A DNA stretch of 37,288 nucleotides from Paenibacillus luteus (GCF_006542765.1 NZ_SKCD01000042.1:1-37288); one strand, 5' to 3'; counted from the first letter of the stretch, positions 17,329 to 26,462 are shown. Numbers and translations are program-made. Notes: generated from the sequence alone by a model not told the origin.

Positions 17329-18663
17329 ATGAAATTGAAAGCCTTTTCACTGTCACTGATGATTATGATGATGTTATTTGCCGCTGCGTGCTCCAATGGA
17401 GGCGCCAACAATCCTGGCTCGGTAAATAGTGAAAGCGCTTCAAATAAGCCTGCGGATAGTACGGAAAAGCCTGTTGAGCTTCGCTTTGCATGGTGGGGCT
17501 CTGAAGAACGCCATACCGCCACACTGGAAGCGATTAAATTATTTGAAGCAAAAAATCCAAACATTAAAATTCTTCCTGAATACTCCGGCTTTGACGGCTA
17601 TGAAACCAAACTGCTGGCCCAACTCGCGGGCAATGCCGCGCCTGATCTGTTCCAGTCTACAGTAGCCATTAATGTTCACCTTGGAGCAGATAACTTGCTT
17701 GATCTTGAGGGCAAGTTAGACGTTTCAGGTCTTGACGCCATGCTTCTCAAGTCGCAATCCGTTGGCGACAAGCTGAACGGCATCGTAATCGGACTTGCCA
17801 CAAGCGCTTACACCTATAACAAAACGTTGCTTGATGAACTGGGAGTCAAAGCGCCAACCCCGCCATATTCATGGGATGACCTGGCGACAACGTTTAAGGA
17901 AGTAGCGCAGAAATCAGGCGGCAAAGTATACGGGGCAGTTGATTCATCCGTTGCTTTCGATACATTCGTTGAATTTGGAGCCGGCGCGCTTGGCGCAGAA
18001 TCCCCATTCCCGAATTCGAAAGAAACCTATACGTTCACTGAGGATCAAATTAAAAGCTATTATCAATATTGGGCGGATCTCCGTAAGGCCGGTGCTGCAG
18101 CGCCGCCTGATATCTCCGCGACGTCCGACGATTCTGCGAACTCACTGGTCGTTACACGCCGGGCTGCGTTTGTGCCTATTGCATCCAGCTCGTTCTCACG
18201 CTTTCAAAGTCAGACCAAGGATGAACTGGGCATGATTATTATGCCGCAGAACAAAGATACCGGACGCTCCATCAAGCCAGGCGCAAGCCAAGTAATTTCC
18301 ATTAACGCCAGCACGAAGCATGCTGATGCTGCCGCTAAATTTATTGACTTCTTCATTAACGATACAGAGGCGGCCAAAGTGCTGAAAACATCACGCGGCG
18401 TATTGCCGACACAAGTGCAGCGCGATGAACTGCTGAAGGATTCTGCTCTCTCTGATGGAGACAAAAAGAATATAGCCCTTATCGGCGAAGCATCCCAGCT
18501 TGAAGGACTTGTAACCTTCCCTTCACCTCCAGGGCCTCAAATTCTAGGCTGGAAAGGGATGATCGAAAAAGTTGGTCAAGAAATTGCATTCGATAAAATC
18601 ACTGTTGAAGAGGGAGCCGTCAAGCTTAAGAATGACGCTTACGCATCCGTCGGATCCAAGTAA
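17329..18663 (+). CDS. Extracellular sugar-binding lipoprotein (family 1)
   Basis: Binding protein of 444 residues. The frame is open from 17230, but ATG 17329 is preceded by GGAGGGTG and begins the signal peptide MKLKAFSLSLMIMMMLFAAAC, so that is the start. The lipidation site is Cys21. The mature protein has a Ser/Asn-rich linker and then LRFAWWGSEERHTATLEAI, the first strand and helix of family-1 solute-binding proteins. The block INASTKHADAAAKFIDFFIN is also typical. A hydrophobic gap of 130 bases after the regulator may hold a promoter. It delivers sugar to the two permeases downstream. Confidence 0.93.
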   Translation: MKLKAFSLSLMIMMMLFAAACSNGGANNPGSVNSESASNKPADSTEKPVELRFAWWGSEERHTATLEAIKLFEAKNPNIKILPEYSGFDGYETKLLAQLAGNAAPDLFQSTVAINVHLGADNLLDLEGKLDVSGLDAMLLKSQSVGDKLNGIVIGLATSAYTYNKTLLDELGVKAPTPPYSWDDLATTFKEVAQKSGGKVYGAVDSSVAFDTFVEFGAGALGAESPFPNSKETYTFTEDQIKSYYQYWADLRKAGAAAPPDISATSDDSANSLVVTRRAAFVPIASSSFSRFQSQTKDELGMIIMPQNKDTGRSIKPGASQVISINASTKHADAAAKFIDFFINDTEAAKVLKTSRGVLPTQVQRDELLKDSALSDGDKKNIALIGEASQLEGLVTFPSPPGPQILGWKGMIEKVGQEIAFDKITVEEGAVKLKNDAYASVGSK

Positions 18664-18741
18664 TTAACTGGCGTACAGGGAGAGCGGCAAGATTACCCGC
18701 CGCTTTCCTGTTTGTTGTTCGCCTAAGGAAAGGAGCGCATT

Positions 18742-19671
18742 ATGGAGTCCATACAAACAAAAAAACCAACAACAACCGCTGCTAAACGACGGTTTGTTAA
18801 TGCAAGTATTGCCTATATCTTTCTGCTTCCGTGGTTGATCGGCCTGCTTGGCTTTACGATGTGGCCGTTTATTCAATCCTTTTACCTATCACTAACTCAA
18901 AGCACGCTCCACTCGACTACATTTGTTGGCTTAGATAACTATTTAAGAATGTTTAGCGATGAACGATTCTGGAAATCGCTGCAGGTCACTACCAAATACG
19001 TGATGCTGTCCGTTCCCTTAAAGCTTGCTATGGCGTTGTTCGTAGCCATGCTCCTGTATAAGGCATCAATCAGTATGACGTTCTACCGGACATTGTTCTA
19101 TTTGCCATCGCTCATTGGCGGCAGTATTGCCGTTGCGGTGATGTGGCGCAAAATTTTCGGGTTGGACGGTTTGTGGAACTCGTTGCTTGGCAAATTCGGC
19201 ATTCAAGGCAAGGAATGGCTGGGTCAGCCGGATTATGCCTTATATTTGCTCGTATTGCTCGTAGTCTGGCAATTTGGTTCCTCGATGGTTATTTTCCTGG
19301 CAGGCCTCAAAAATGTGCCTGGCGATATGTATGAGGCGGCCATGATAGACGGTGCTGGACCCGTCAAACGCTTCATAAAAATTACGCTTCCGCTCATTTC
19401 GCCGATTATTCTGTTTAATTTAATATTGCAAACGATCGGATCATTTCAGGTATTCACACAGGGCTACGTCATCACTAAGGGCGGACCAATGGACGAGACG
19501 CTGTTCTCCGTTCTATATATTTATGAGCTGGCTTTCAAACAGCAACAAATGGGCTACGCCTCTGCCATTTCGTGGATGCTGCTCGTCGTTATTGCAATCG
19601 TTACTGCAGTCGTATTTCTTACGTCGAAACGTTGGGTGTTCTACGAGAACGACATGAAGGGAGGCCATTAA
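18742..19671 (+). CDS. Carbohydrate ABC transporter permease, MalF type
   Basis: Membrane permease of 309 residues; ATG 18742 follows AAAGGAGCG. After a basic cytoplasmic tail the first helix reads IAYIFLLPWLIGLLGFTMW. The EAA loop is EAAMIDGAGPVKRFIKITLP, where the shared ATPase docks. The motif TQGYVITKGGPMDETLFSVL is conserved in MalF-type CUT1 permeases. The stop is separated by one base from the start of the partner permease. Confidence 0.94.
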   Translation: MESIQTKKPTTTAAKRRFVNASIAYIFLLPWLIGLLGFTMWPFIQSFYLSLTQSTLHSTTFVGLDNYLRMFSDERFWKSLQVTTKYVMLSVPLKLAMALFVAMLLYKASISMTFYRTLFYLPSLIGGSIAVAVMWRKIFGLDGLWNSLLGKFGIQGKEWLGQPDYALYLLVLLVVWQFGSSMVIFLAGLKNVPGDMYEAAMIDGAGPVKRFIKITLPLISPIILFNLILQTIGSFQVFTQGYVITKGGPMDETLFSVLYIYELAFKQQQMGYASAISWMLLVVIAIVTAVVFLTSKRWVFYENDMKGGH

Positions 19672-19672
19672 T

Positions 19673-20509
19673 ATGACGATGCGATTGCCGCTTGCTGTCT
19701 TGAAACATGTCATGCTGATCGCACTCAGCCTATGTATGATTTACCCGATTTTGTGGCTGCTGCTGGGCAGCTTCAAAGCTAATAATGAAATATTCACGGT
19801 ATCCAGCTTCTGGCCAAGCGAATTTATTTGGAGTAATTATGCTAAGGGATGGTCAGCCGTACCCGGCTTTACTTTTGCAAATTTCTTTCTTAACTCTATG
19901 ATGATCTCTTTGCTCGTTGTTGCGGGCAGCATTATTTCATGCTGTCTTGTCGCCTTTCCGTTCGCACGTATGACATTTCCCTTGAAGCGGCTATGGTTCT
20001 CTGTTCTGCTTGGCACGCTGATGCTGCCTGGACAGGTGCTGCTCATTCCGCGTTATGTCATCTTCTCTGATATCGGTTGGATTAATACCTACCTGCCATT
20101 GGTCGTTCCAGCTTTTCTGGCGACTAACGTATTTTTTGTCTATTTGATGATTCAGTTCATGCGCGGCATTCCCCGCGAATTGGACGAGGCTGCGATTGTT
20201 GACGGCTGCGGGCCGTTCCGTACGTTTCTTCTCATTCTACTTCCCAACTGTAAGCCCGTTATTTATACGGTAGCCATCTTCTCGTTTCTCTGGAGCTGGG
20301 ATGACTATTTTGAGCAGTTGCTTTATTTAAATGAGGTACGCAAGTTCACCGTTCAACTAGCTCTTCAGATGTTTGTTGACAATGCTGCCCAAATTCAATG
20401 GGGATCATTGTTTGCGATGTCCATTCTATCTATCCTGCCGCCGATGCTCGTGTTTTTCTTTGCACAGAAGCATTTTGTCGAAGGCGTTGCCACATCAGGC
20501 ATTAAATAA
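19673..20509 (+). CDS. Carbohydrate ABC transporter permease, MalG type
   Basis: Membrane permease of 278 residues, starting at ATG 19673 after GGGAGG inside the end of the previous gene. About six helices; the EAA loop reads DEAAIVDGCGPFRTFLLILL. The ending FFAQKHFVEGVATSGIK is the usual MalG-type tail. It completes the second importer. No ATPase, hydrolase or catabolic gene follows; a terminator hairpin begins 20 bases after the stop. Confidence 0.94.
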   Translation: MTMRLPLAVLKHVMLIALSLCMIYPILWLLLGSFKANNEIFTVSSFWPSEFIWSNYAKGWSAVPGFTFANFFLNSMMISLLVVAGSIISCCLVAFPFARMTFPLKRLWFSVLLGTLMLPGQVLLIPRYVIFSDIGWINTYLPLVVPAFLATNVFFVYLMIQFMRGIPRELDEAAIVDGCGPFRTFLLILLPNCKPVIYTVAIFSFLWSWDDYFEQLLYLNEVRKFTVQLALQMFVDNAAQIQWGSLFAMSILSILPPMLVFFFAQKHFVEGVATSGIK

Positions 20510-20528
20510 TCAGATACTCATAACCAAA

Positions 20529-20568
20529 CAAACGCTTCTCCATCCCATTTCTGGTGGAGAAGCGTTTG
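20529..20568. terminator. Bidirectional terminator
   Basis: CAAACGCTTCTCCA (20529-20542) pairs perfectly with TGGAGAAGCGTTTG (20555-20568), a 14-bp stem with a 12-base loop. It sits between the permease stop and the converging M29 remnant. The T-tracts are interrupted (GTTTGTC, GTTTGTTTG). Confidence 0.8.
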
Positions 20569-20575
20569 TCATTTG

Positions 20576-20690
20576 TTATATGGCCCAGCCGCCCTTGCGA
20601 AATACCGGTACGACCGTTCCATCGAAATTGATGCCATCAATATCCATATTGGTGGCACCGATCATAAAGTCATTATATTGGTCGATATGG
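20576..20690 (-). pseudogene. M29 aminopeptidase remnant, extreme C-terminus
   Basis: Read on the minus strand, this piece gives YNDFMIGATNMDIDGI, then NFDGTVVPVFRKGGWAI and a stop at 20576. This is the characteristic end of thermophilic (M29) metallo-aminopeptidases. It has no start or upstream partner on this strand: the preceding block of the family is found next to it on the opposite strand. The gene is therefore broken. Confidence 0.72.
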
Positions 20691-20910
20691 ATGAAGGCTC
20701 ACATTTTCTTGGCGAGGTTGCGCTTGTACCGCATGAATCCCCGATCTCCCAATCGGGCATTTTGTTCTTCAACACGTTGTTCGATGAGAATGTATCCAAT
20801 CATTTCCCAATCGGCAGCGGCTAAGCGTTCAACATCGAAGGCGGTAAACGATGTCGCCGGAGGAGCTTGAGGCAAGCGGCGTGAACAGCAGCATTACGCT
20901 TCAAAATGAA
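20690..20910 (+). pseudogene. M29 aminopeptidase remnant, inverted internal block
   Basis: On the plus strand the sequence reads HFLGEVALVPHESPISQSG, ILFFNTLFDENVSNHFPIGS, then a stop at 20822, AFNIEGG, and after a frameshift MSPEELEASGVNSSITLQ. These are consecutive blocks of the M29 aminopeptidase C-terminal region, normally followed directly by the piece that lies at 20576-20690 on the other strand. Orientation is opposite, so part of the gene has been flipped. The Glu of LGEVAL and the His in the ENVSNHF block belong to the metal-binding region of the family. It is non-functional. Confidence 0.72.
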
Positions 20911-21097
20911 AAAAAAGGTGGAGTGTGTAAATTCAGAGAAAGATCCTCATTATTACGCGTGGTAATATATGGGTTAATGAATTTGCCATGACGTTTATCC
21001 TCTTCTATTAAGGACATGCTGCTAAGAAGCAAATCTAACTCCTACCATTACAGGTAAGACATAGAACCATCAAGACATCCATAACTATCTTGCCCGA
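20911..21097. other. Short spacer without recognised features
   Basis: No coding signature, repeat or hairpin was recognised on either strand. I looked for the missing N-terminal part of the M29 gene here and did not find it. Confidence 0.4.
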
Positions 21098-21152
21098 TAA
21101 AAAAAGTTAACCTGTGATTCTGTTTGTTCCAAATTGAACGGCAGATCACAGG
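21098..21152 (-). terminator. Rho-independent terminator of the beta-galactoside operon
   Basis: CCTGTGAT (21111-21118) pairs with ATCACAGG (21145-21152). Further pairing of CAG/CTG and GTTC/GAAC lies inside the loop. On the minus strand it is followed by a run of seven T. It lies 64 bases after the last gene of the operon. Confidence 0.85.
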
Positions 21153-21215
21153 CTAAATACTTACATCCTCAACCTAGTAGTAATTGGCTAAAGTATATTA
21201 CAATTCATTTAAAGC

Positions 21216-22163
21216 TTAAATGGGCAGAAGAAGCGTTTTCTTCACATATTGATTAAATTTTCTGAATTGCTCTACTTCACGTTGATGAGTTACTTTAAAA
21301 TCCGCCACTCTTTTCGAACGATTTTTTAATCCGATTGTAAGTCCATCAAGTTGCATATAATAGCGACTGCCAATATGATAATTTCTGCTTTCATATAAAC
21401 AAGAAGCACCTAGATAGTTTTGCAGCAATTCTGCTTTTTCAGGCTGCTTATCCCAGTTATCAGTCAGCCATGAATATAAATCTGGTTGGAAATTTGCCAG
21501 CATTCCGCTATATCCGCCACCACCTAATTGCATGAATTCAAGCACATGTGGATTGTTAGCAATATATATTTTGATTGGAGTGCCTTCGACGGCTTTAAGC
21601 TTTGCTTTAATCTGTTCAAGGTTATTGCTGCACTCCTTAACGAACGTGAAGCGGCCTGTTTCACCACACCATTTTAATAACTCCGGTGTTAGCAATCTAT
21701 GGTAAGGCATTGGGCACTCATAAAGTCCAAAGGTTACCTCAGGGAATTCTTTTAATATTCTCTCTGCATTGCTCTTCCAAACCTGATCATCCTCATCTTG
21801 TCCAGCAAGTCGGTTCGTCACCAATACAAAAGCATCAATCCCAGTTGCCGAAACCTGCTTGATTTCCTCAAGCTGATCATCAAACGATTCAGATATATGT
21901 CCTGAAGCAACAACAGGAACTCTTCCCGCAGCCTTTTCCTTTACAAACCGTGCGACTGCCACTCTTTCTTTCAAGGACATTAGTGTCATTTCACTCGATT
22001 GACAAACAGCGAACAAACCATGAACACCATTGTTGATATACCAATTAATTACTTGTTCAAGTCCCTCATAATCAACCTCATTATTATCGGTGTACGGTGT
22101 AATCATCACAGGCCATACTCCACTGGGTGTCTCTTTCACTTCTGATTTTAGTTTTGCATTCAT
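21216..22163 (-). CDS. Dihydrodipicolinate synthase/N-acetylneuraminate lyase family protein
   Basis: Cytoplasmic class I aldolase-type enzyme of 315 residues. ATG 22163 follows GAGGTGG; an upstream ATG at 22181 lies before that site and is unlikely. The TIM barrel keeps the Schiff-base Lys176 (FTFVKECSNN) and Tyr148 (GLYECPMPYHRLL). The GxTGE loop that binds the keto-acid carboxylate in DapA and NanA is replaced by CQSSE at 54-58, and the YN(V/I)P motif by YECP. So it is neither a normal DapA nor a normal NanA. Its position at the end of a galactoside operon suggests cleavage of a 2-keto-3-deoxy sugar acid to pyruvate plus an aldehyde; this is inference. Confidence 0.88.
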   Translation of the reverse strand: MNAKLKSEVKETPSGVWPVMITPYTDNNEVDYEGLEQVINWYINNGVHGLFAVCQSSEMTLMSLKERVAVARFVKEKAAGRVPVVASGHISESFDDQLEEIKQVSATGIDAFVLVTNRLAGQDEDDQVWKSNAERILKEFPEVTFGLYECPMPYHRLLTPELLKWCGETGRFTFVKECSNNLEQIKAKLKAVEGTPIKIYIANNPHVLEFMQLGGGGYSGMLANFQPDLYSWLTDNWDKQPEKAELLQNYLGASCLYESRNYHIGSRYYMQLDGLTIGLKNRSKRVADFKVTHQREVEQFRKFNQYVKKTLLLPI

Positions 22164-22207
22164 ATAAATACCACCTCTCATTATTATTAGTCTAGAACCC
22201 CATTGCT

Positions 22208-23200
22208 TTAACCAACAAGGATGTCGTCTATCTGTTTTAGTTCTTCATCACTAAAGGTTAGATTGTTAAGTGCACTAACCGCATCCTCAATCTGGCTTAC
22301 TTTACTTGCCCCGATTAGTGCAGAGGTTACTCGACCGCCACGCAACACCCAGGCTAACGCCATTTGCGACAGTTTTTGCCCACGCTTCCGAGCCATTTCA
22401 TTCAATTGATTGACCCGTGCCATAACCTGATCGGTTAATTCCTCCGGACGCAGAAAGTTGCTCTTCCCTGCTGCACGTGAATCCTCAGGTATCCCTTTCA
22501 AGTAACGATCTGTTAAAATTCCTTTGTGAAGCGGTGAAAAAGCAATGCAACCTATCCCCTCCTGCATCAGCACATCCAACAGTCCATCTTCAACCTTACG
22601 GCCGAGCATCGAATATTGCGGCTGATGAATCAAGCAAGCTGTACCTAATGATCGTAAAATATCAACTGCTTGCTTAGTCTGATCAGGACTATAATTGGAA
22701 ACCCCGACATATAACGCTTTTCCTTGTCGAACAATTAAATCCAAGGCAGACATCGTTTCTTCAAGCGGGGTCTCGGGGTCTGGTCTATGATGATAATAAA
22801 TATCAACATATTCAAGCTTCATTCGTTTCAGACTTTGATCCAGACTCACTACCATATTCTTTTTGGATCCCCATTCGCCATAAGGACCTTCCCACATTTT
22901 ATAGCCTGATTTAGTGGAAATGATCAGCTCATCACGATAAGCAAGAAAATCTCGTTGTATGATTGTGCCAATGGTTTCTTCCGCTGAACCAGGAGGCGGG
23001 CCATAATTGTTAGCTAAATCAAAGTGAGTAATTCCCAGATCGAAAGAACGCTTTACTATCAAGCTGGCTGTTTCATAATTATCACCGCTTCCGAAATTGT
23101 GCCACATCCCCAGTGAAATTGCAGGCAGCTTAAGCCCGCTTGCTCCGCAGCGATTGTAGGTCATACTGCTGTATCTGTTGTTCAAAGCTGAGTGATTCAA
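22208..23200 (-). CDS. Aldo/keto reductase, YghZ-like
   Basis: NADPH-dependent oxidoreductase of 330 residues. The best start is TTG 23200, with AAAGGAG upstream; the internal ATG at 23164 has no site and would start at the first beta strand. The catalytic tetrad is present: Asp and Tyr in HFDLANNYGPPPGSAE, Lys in STKSGYKMWEGPYGEWG, His in YYHHRPDPETPLEE. The GPPPGSAE and WEGPYGEWGSKKN blocks are typical of the YghZ/glyceraldehyde-3-phosphate reductase and Kv-beta-like group. In this operon it may reduce an aldehyde, such as a product of the downstream lyase, or oxidise a sugar. It starts 14 bases after the YhcH gene. Confidence 0.92.
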   Translation of the reverse strand: MNHSALNNRYSSMTYNRCGASGLKLPAISLGMWHNFGSGDNYETASLIVKRSFDLGITHFDLANNYGPPPGSAEETIGTIIQRDFLAYRDELIISTKSGYKMWEGPYGEWGSKKNMVVSLDQSLKRMKLEYVDIYYHHRPDPETPLEETMSALDLIVRQGKALYVGVSNYSPDQTKQAVDILRSLGTACLIHQPQYSMLGRKVEDGLLDVLMQEGIGCIAFSPLHKGILTDRYLKGIPEDSRAAGKSNFLRPEELTDQVMARVNQLNEMARKRGQKLSQMALAWVLRGGRVTSALIGASKVSQIEDAVSALNNLTFSDEELKQIDDILVG

Positions 23201-23214
23201 TATGTGTATCTCCT

Positions 23215-23691
23215 TTAGCTGTTAAGCAAGCTGATGTGAATTTTAATGACCACCTTGCGAATCAACTGATCTGTTTTTAGTGTGCAGCAAGGTCTGTGAA
23301 TATCGGATGGAAAAAAGATAGCATAATCGCCCGGATGTAGAATTAATTCCACTTCATTCTCCAGCTGTCCATAGAATGCTACATCTCGGTCTACCAAAAG
23401 GTCTTCAATTAAAATTGATTGATTCGAGAGCTTCACTACACCTATTCTTTCCTCACCGCATACTAAATATTGAATATCAATATATTGTTTATGCGATTCC
23501 GGCTTCTGAAATTGAAAGTCCTTAGTGATCGTTTCCTGAACAAGTGCAAATAACAAATCGCCTTCAATCATATGTTTACCAAGCTTAAGTTCGTTCAAAT
23601 CATTCTCGCGGATAAAATTCATTCCTCGAAGAATTGCCTCTGGGTAGCTCATCTTTTCAGCTTCCCAAGCTGAAATCCCACTCCAAATCAT
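23215..23691 (-). CDS. YhcH/YjgK/YiaL (EbgC-like, DUF386) family protein
   Basis: Small cupin-like cytoplasmic protein of 158 residues. ATG 23691 follows GGGGGATAG. Conserved family blocks are ESHKQYIDIQYLVCGEERIG and LHPGDYAIFFPSDIHRPCC, with metal-binding His/Glu residues. Relatives are EbgC, the small subunit of the Ebg beta-galactosidase, and YhcH of sialic-acid operons, proposed to act as a sugar anomerase. Both links fit its place between a GH42 beta-galactosidase and a NanA-family lyase. Substrate unknown. Confidence 0.9.
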   Translation of the reverse strand: MIWSGISAWEAEKMSYPEAILRGMNFIRENDLNELKLGKHMIEGDLLFALVQETITKDFQFQKPESHKQYIDIQYLVCGEERIGVVKLSNQSILIEDLLVDRDVAFYGQLENEVELILHPGDYAIFFPSDIHRPCCTLKTDQLIRKVVIKIHISLLNS

Positions 23692-23723
23692 AGCTATCCC
23701 CCTTCATACTGAAGTCCTTAGAC

Positions 23724-24449
23724 TTACCAAGGCAATTGCTGTCCGTGAATATCCAGAAATGCCGGCTGATCTCCGTTGTAATCGATATGTGCATGCATAA
23801 GCTCGATAATTTTCTTGGCGGAGAATTCAGGGGTGTAGCTTGCTTTTGTATCCAGTTCCCCATTGATGTAGGTTTGCATCCATCCGGGATGGAATATAAG
23901 CACCCTGCCACCCTGCTCTCGCAGATCGTTATGGACCAGAATCGATTGCATGTTGAGTGCAGCCTTGGACATGGAATAACCATACCAATTCTTACTTTTC
24001 ATCCGCGCTAGGCTACCTGCTTCCGAAGATATCGTCACCACGGTTCGTAGGCTTCCGCACAGGAGTAACGGCATTATCATGCTAGTAACTCTAAGCGCTC
24101 CAAGCGCGTTTATATTAAATAATCGAATTAGCTCTTCCATATCAAAAGATTGATTAATTGTTGGCTTGTGCTTAGTGCTTACACCAACATTGTTGAAAAC
24201 TAAATCGAGGTGCCCTTTCTCACCTGAGATGGTGACTGTCGCTGCTCTAACGCTCTCATCATTAGCGATATCCAGTGGCACGATATGCAGCCGTTCTTTA
24301 TCTTCCTGCGGAAGTGAATCAAGAAAATCTCCTTGTTCGCTGCGTCTTCCCGCAAAAACTGTGTAGTCACTTGCCAGCAATTCTTTTACTAGCGCAAATC
24401 CGAGTCCTCTGCCAGCCCCCGTGACCAATGCCGTTCTAGCTATTCTCAT
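23724..24449 (-). CDS. Short-chain dehydrogenase/reductase
   Basis: NAD(P)-dependent oxidoreductase of 241 residues, a classical SDR. The cofactor motif is TGAGRGLG at 10-17, followed by NNVG. The catalytic Ser is in VVTISSEAGSLA and the Tyr-Lys pair in YGYSMSKAALN. Arg-Arg after the second strand (FAGRRSEQGD) suggests NADPH preference. The start ATG 24449 overlaps the beta-galactosidase stop as ATGA, so translation is coupled. It probably acts on the galactose-side or aglycone-side product of the hydrolase; the substrate cannot be read from sequence. Confidence 0.92.
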   Translation of the reverse strand: MRIARTALVTGAGRGLGFALVKELLASDYTVFAGRRSEQGDFLDSLPQEDKERLHIVPLDIANDESVRAATVTISGEKGHLDLVFNNVGVSTKHKPTINQSFDMEELIRLFNINALGALRVTSMIMPLLLCGSLRTVVTISSEAGSLARMKSKNWYGYSMSKAALNMQSILVHNDLREQGGRVLIFHPGWMQTYINGELDTKASYTPEFSAKKIIELMHAHIDYNGDQPAFLDIHGQQLPW

Positions 24450-26443
24450 TCAGTCCCTTCACACAGAATCTCAACCCCAAAAGGTGGTAAATTGAGTGGC
24501 CCCATCGGAATCGGACCGTCAAATAAACTATAACAGGCATGCTCCAACACAATCGTCTTCCTCTCATCTGTAAAATTAATCAGAAAAAGATAAAACTTAG
24601 TTGCTTTTCTGCGAATTGAGGCATGAACCCCATTAGGTAAATTGGGAATGCGTGTAATCTTTAAGTCATCTACAATTTGCCCGAATAGCTCTATTAAATA
24701 ATCAAGCTCAAAATTAGCACCGATGTAATAAACCTTACCCTTACCTAAGTTATTTACTGTCACTGCGGCTCTACCAGCAAAATAGTCGTTGTTATACCAT
24801 GCAATAGGAGATGCGCTAGTCGGTGCGATAATGTCCGCCCAATCTGTAATTTTGTAGATTCGTCCGTTTCGACTCATTACTTGGTGTTGGCCATCTTGCC
24901 CAATAGCATCCCACTCCTCAACGGTTAAACCCGCGATATTAGCAAGGAGCCCTGGAGCTAGTGTTGGCGAGACATTATTATTCATATCCTTGATTCCGCT
25001 GCGGTTAGTTAGTACAAGTGTGCCGCCCGCACTCACAAATCCTTCCAAGCGATATACCATTTCATGGTTCATCAAAAATAAATAAGGTGCGACAATCAAT
25101 TTATAGGAATTTAGTTTATTTGAATTCCAGTGAATAACGTCCGTACCGACACCAAGGTTATTAAATGCGGTATGATAAAATTTTTGAATTTTATCGTAAT
25201 TCAATCCATCTTTAATCTGAGGTTGAATTTGCAAGGCACGATGAATTTCATGTGAATAGAAAATCTCAATATCATTGTTAAGTGTCGTCCCATCAAGTGA
25301 ATCTGATAATCGATTTATTTCACCGCAAATCTGTGTATATTCTACTAATCGGCGAGTTGATGGCTGGTTGGCATGTCCCATAATACCTGAGGACAGCTGT
25401 TCTGAACCTGACATGGACCCACGCCATAAATAGTTCATGACTACGTCTGCACCACGTGATATGCACTGCCACATAACCGCTCTCAAAAAACCAGGCGGCA
25501 TCGTTCGTCGAGCCGGCCCCCAGCAGCTATTGCCGAAACCACTGTTAGTTTCCATAATCCAGAAATTCTGCTGTTTCAAGCCTCGCGCCTGATCTAAATA
25601 ATAGGCACCGTTATATGCTGAAGTCGGGAGCTGCTCGGGATTACTGGCAATATAATAATCAGTCCCGGCAAAATCAAGCGGCTCAAACAGCTTATAATAA
25701 TCAATTGCTAACGGATCCTCCCACATATTATGAGTAACAAATTTTCCAGGACAATGTCGGCGCAGGATCTCAATTTGCAGTTGCTGATACGCAGCAAGCG
25801 ATTGATTCTGAAAACGATGATAATCAAGCTGAAAAGCTGGATTTAATTGCCTCTTCCCACCTCGCGGCGTATGTAACTGACTCCAATTGCTATACTCGCC
25901 ACTCCAGACAACAGTTCCCCAAGCATTATTCAACACCTCAAGTGAATCGAATTTCTTAAACGCCCATTCTCGAAATTCGCGCTCACAGTTCGGACAGTTG
26001 CAAAGGGACAGCTCGAATTCATTATCAATCTGCCAGCCAATTATAGCTGGATGAACTGCATAACGCTGTGCCATCTGTTCAACAATAACAACCGACCGTT
26101 TCGCCAACGAAGGACTATTGACACAGCGATGCCCACGAATGCCCTCATAACGTGGCTGTAAACGGTCATCAAGTATATAAGCATCCGGGTATTTCTCCAT
26201 AAACCAATTAGGCGGTGCTGATGTTGGTGTACCAAGAACAATTTCGATACCATGTCGAAACATTATATCAATAGCGCGATCAAGCCAGTCAAAAGTAAAT
26301 ACGTCCTCTTCGGGCTCCATTCGGCTCCAGGAAAATTCAGCAAGCCTGACAATAGAGACGCCTATTTCTTGCATCTTCTTAGCATCGAGTTCCCAATAAG
26401 CTTCATCCCAATGTTCTGGATAATAGGCTACGCCTACTCGCAT
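24446..26443 (-). CDS. Beta-galactosidase, GH42
   Basis: Glycoside hydrolase of 665 residues, normal length for GH42, without a signal peptide, hence intracellular and acting on imported galactosides. ATG 26443 follows GATAGGAGG. The N-terminal TIM barrel carries the acid/base Glu142 in GWQIDNEFEL and nucleophile Glu298 in FWIMETNSGFGN. Cys107 and the CNCPNC cluster (148, 150, 153) match the zinc site of many GH42 enzymes. A trimerisation domain (about 390-600) and a small C-terminal beta domain follow. GH42 enzymes cleave terminal beta-galactose from plant or glycan oligosaccharides. It is the only hydrolase in the three sugar systems of this window. Confidence 0.95.
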   Translation of the reverse strand: MRVGVAYYPEHWDEAYWELDAKKMQEIGVSIVRLAEFSWSRMEPEEDVFTFDWLDRAIDIMFRHGIEIVLGTPTSAPPNWFMEKYPDAYILDDRLQPRYEGIRGHRCVNSPSLAKRSVVIVEQMAQRYAVHPAIIGWQIDNEFELSLCNCPNCEREFREWAFKKFDSLEVLNNAWGTVVWSGEYSNWSQLHTPRGGKRQLNPAFQLDYHRFQNQSLAAYQQLQIEILRRHCPGKFVTHNMWEDPLAIDYYKLFEPLDFAGTDYYIASNPEQLPTSAYNGAYYLDQARGLKQQNFWIMETNSGFGNSCWGPARRTMPPGFLRAVMWQCISRGADVVMNYLWRGSMSGSEQLSSGIMGHANQPSTRRLVEYTQICGEINRLSDSLDGTTLNNDIEIFYSHEIHRALQIQPQIKDGLNYDKIQKFYHTAFNNLGVGTDVIHWNSNKLNSYKLIVAPYLFLMNHEMVYRLEGFVSAGGTLVLTNRSGIKDMNNNVSPTLAPGLLANIAGLTVEEWDAIGQDGQHQVMSRNGRIYKITDWADIIAPTSASPIAWYNNDYFAGRAAVTVNNLGKGKVYYIGANFELDYLIELFGQIVDDLKITRIPNLPNGVHASIRRKATKFYLFLINFTDERKTIVLEHACYSLFDGPIPMGPLNLPPFGVEILCEGTE

Positions 26444-26462
26444 TTATATGACCTCCTATCTT

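Noticed and set aside
20573..20824. An 83-codon plus-strand open frame as a complete small gene
   Set aside because: Its second half is an internal block of M29 aminopeptidase and its first half is the antisense of the M29 C-terminus, so it is a rearranged remnant.
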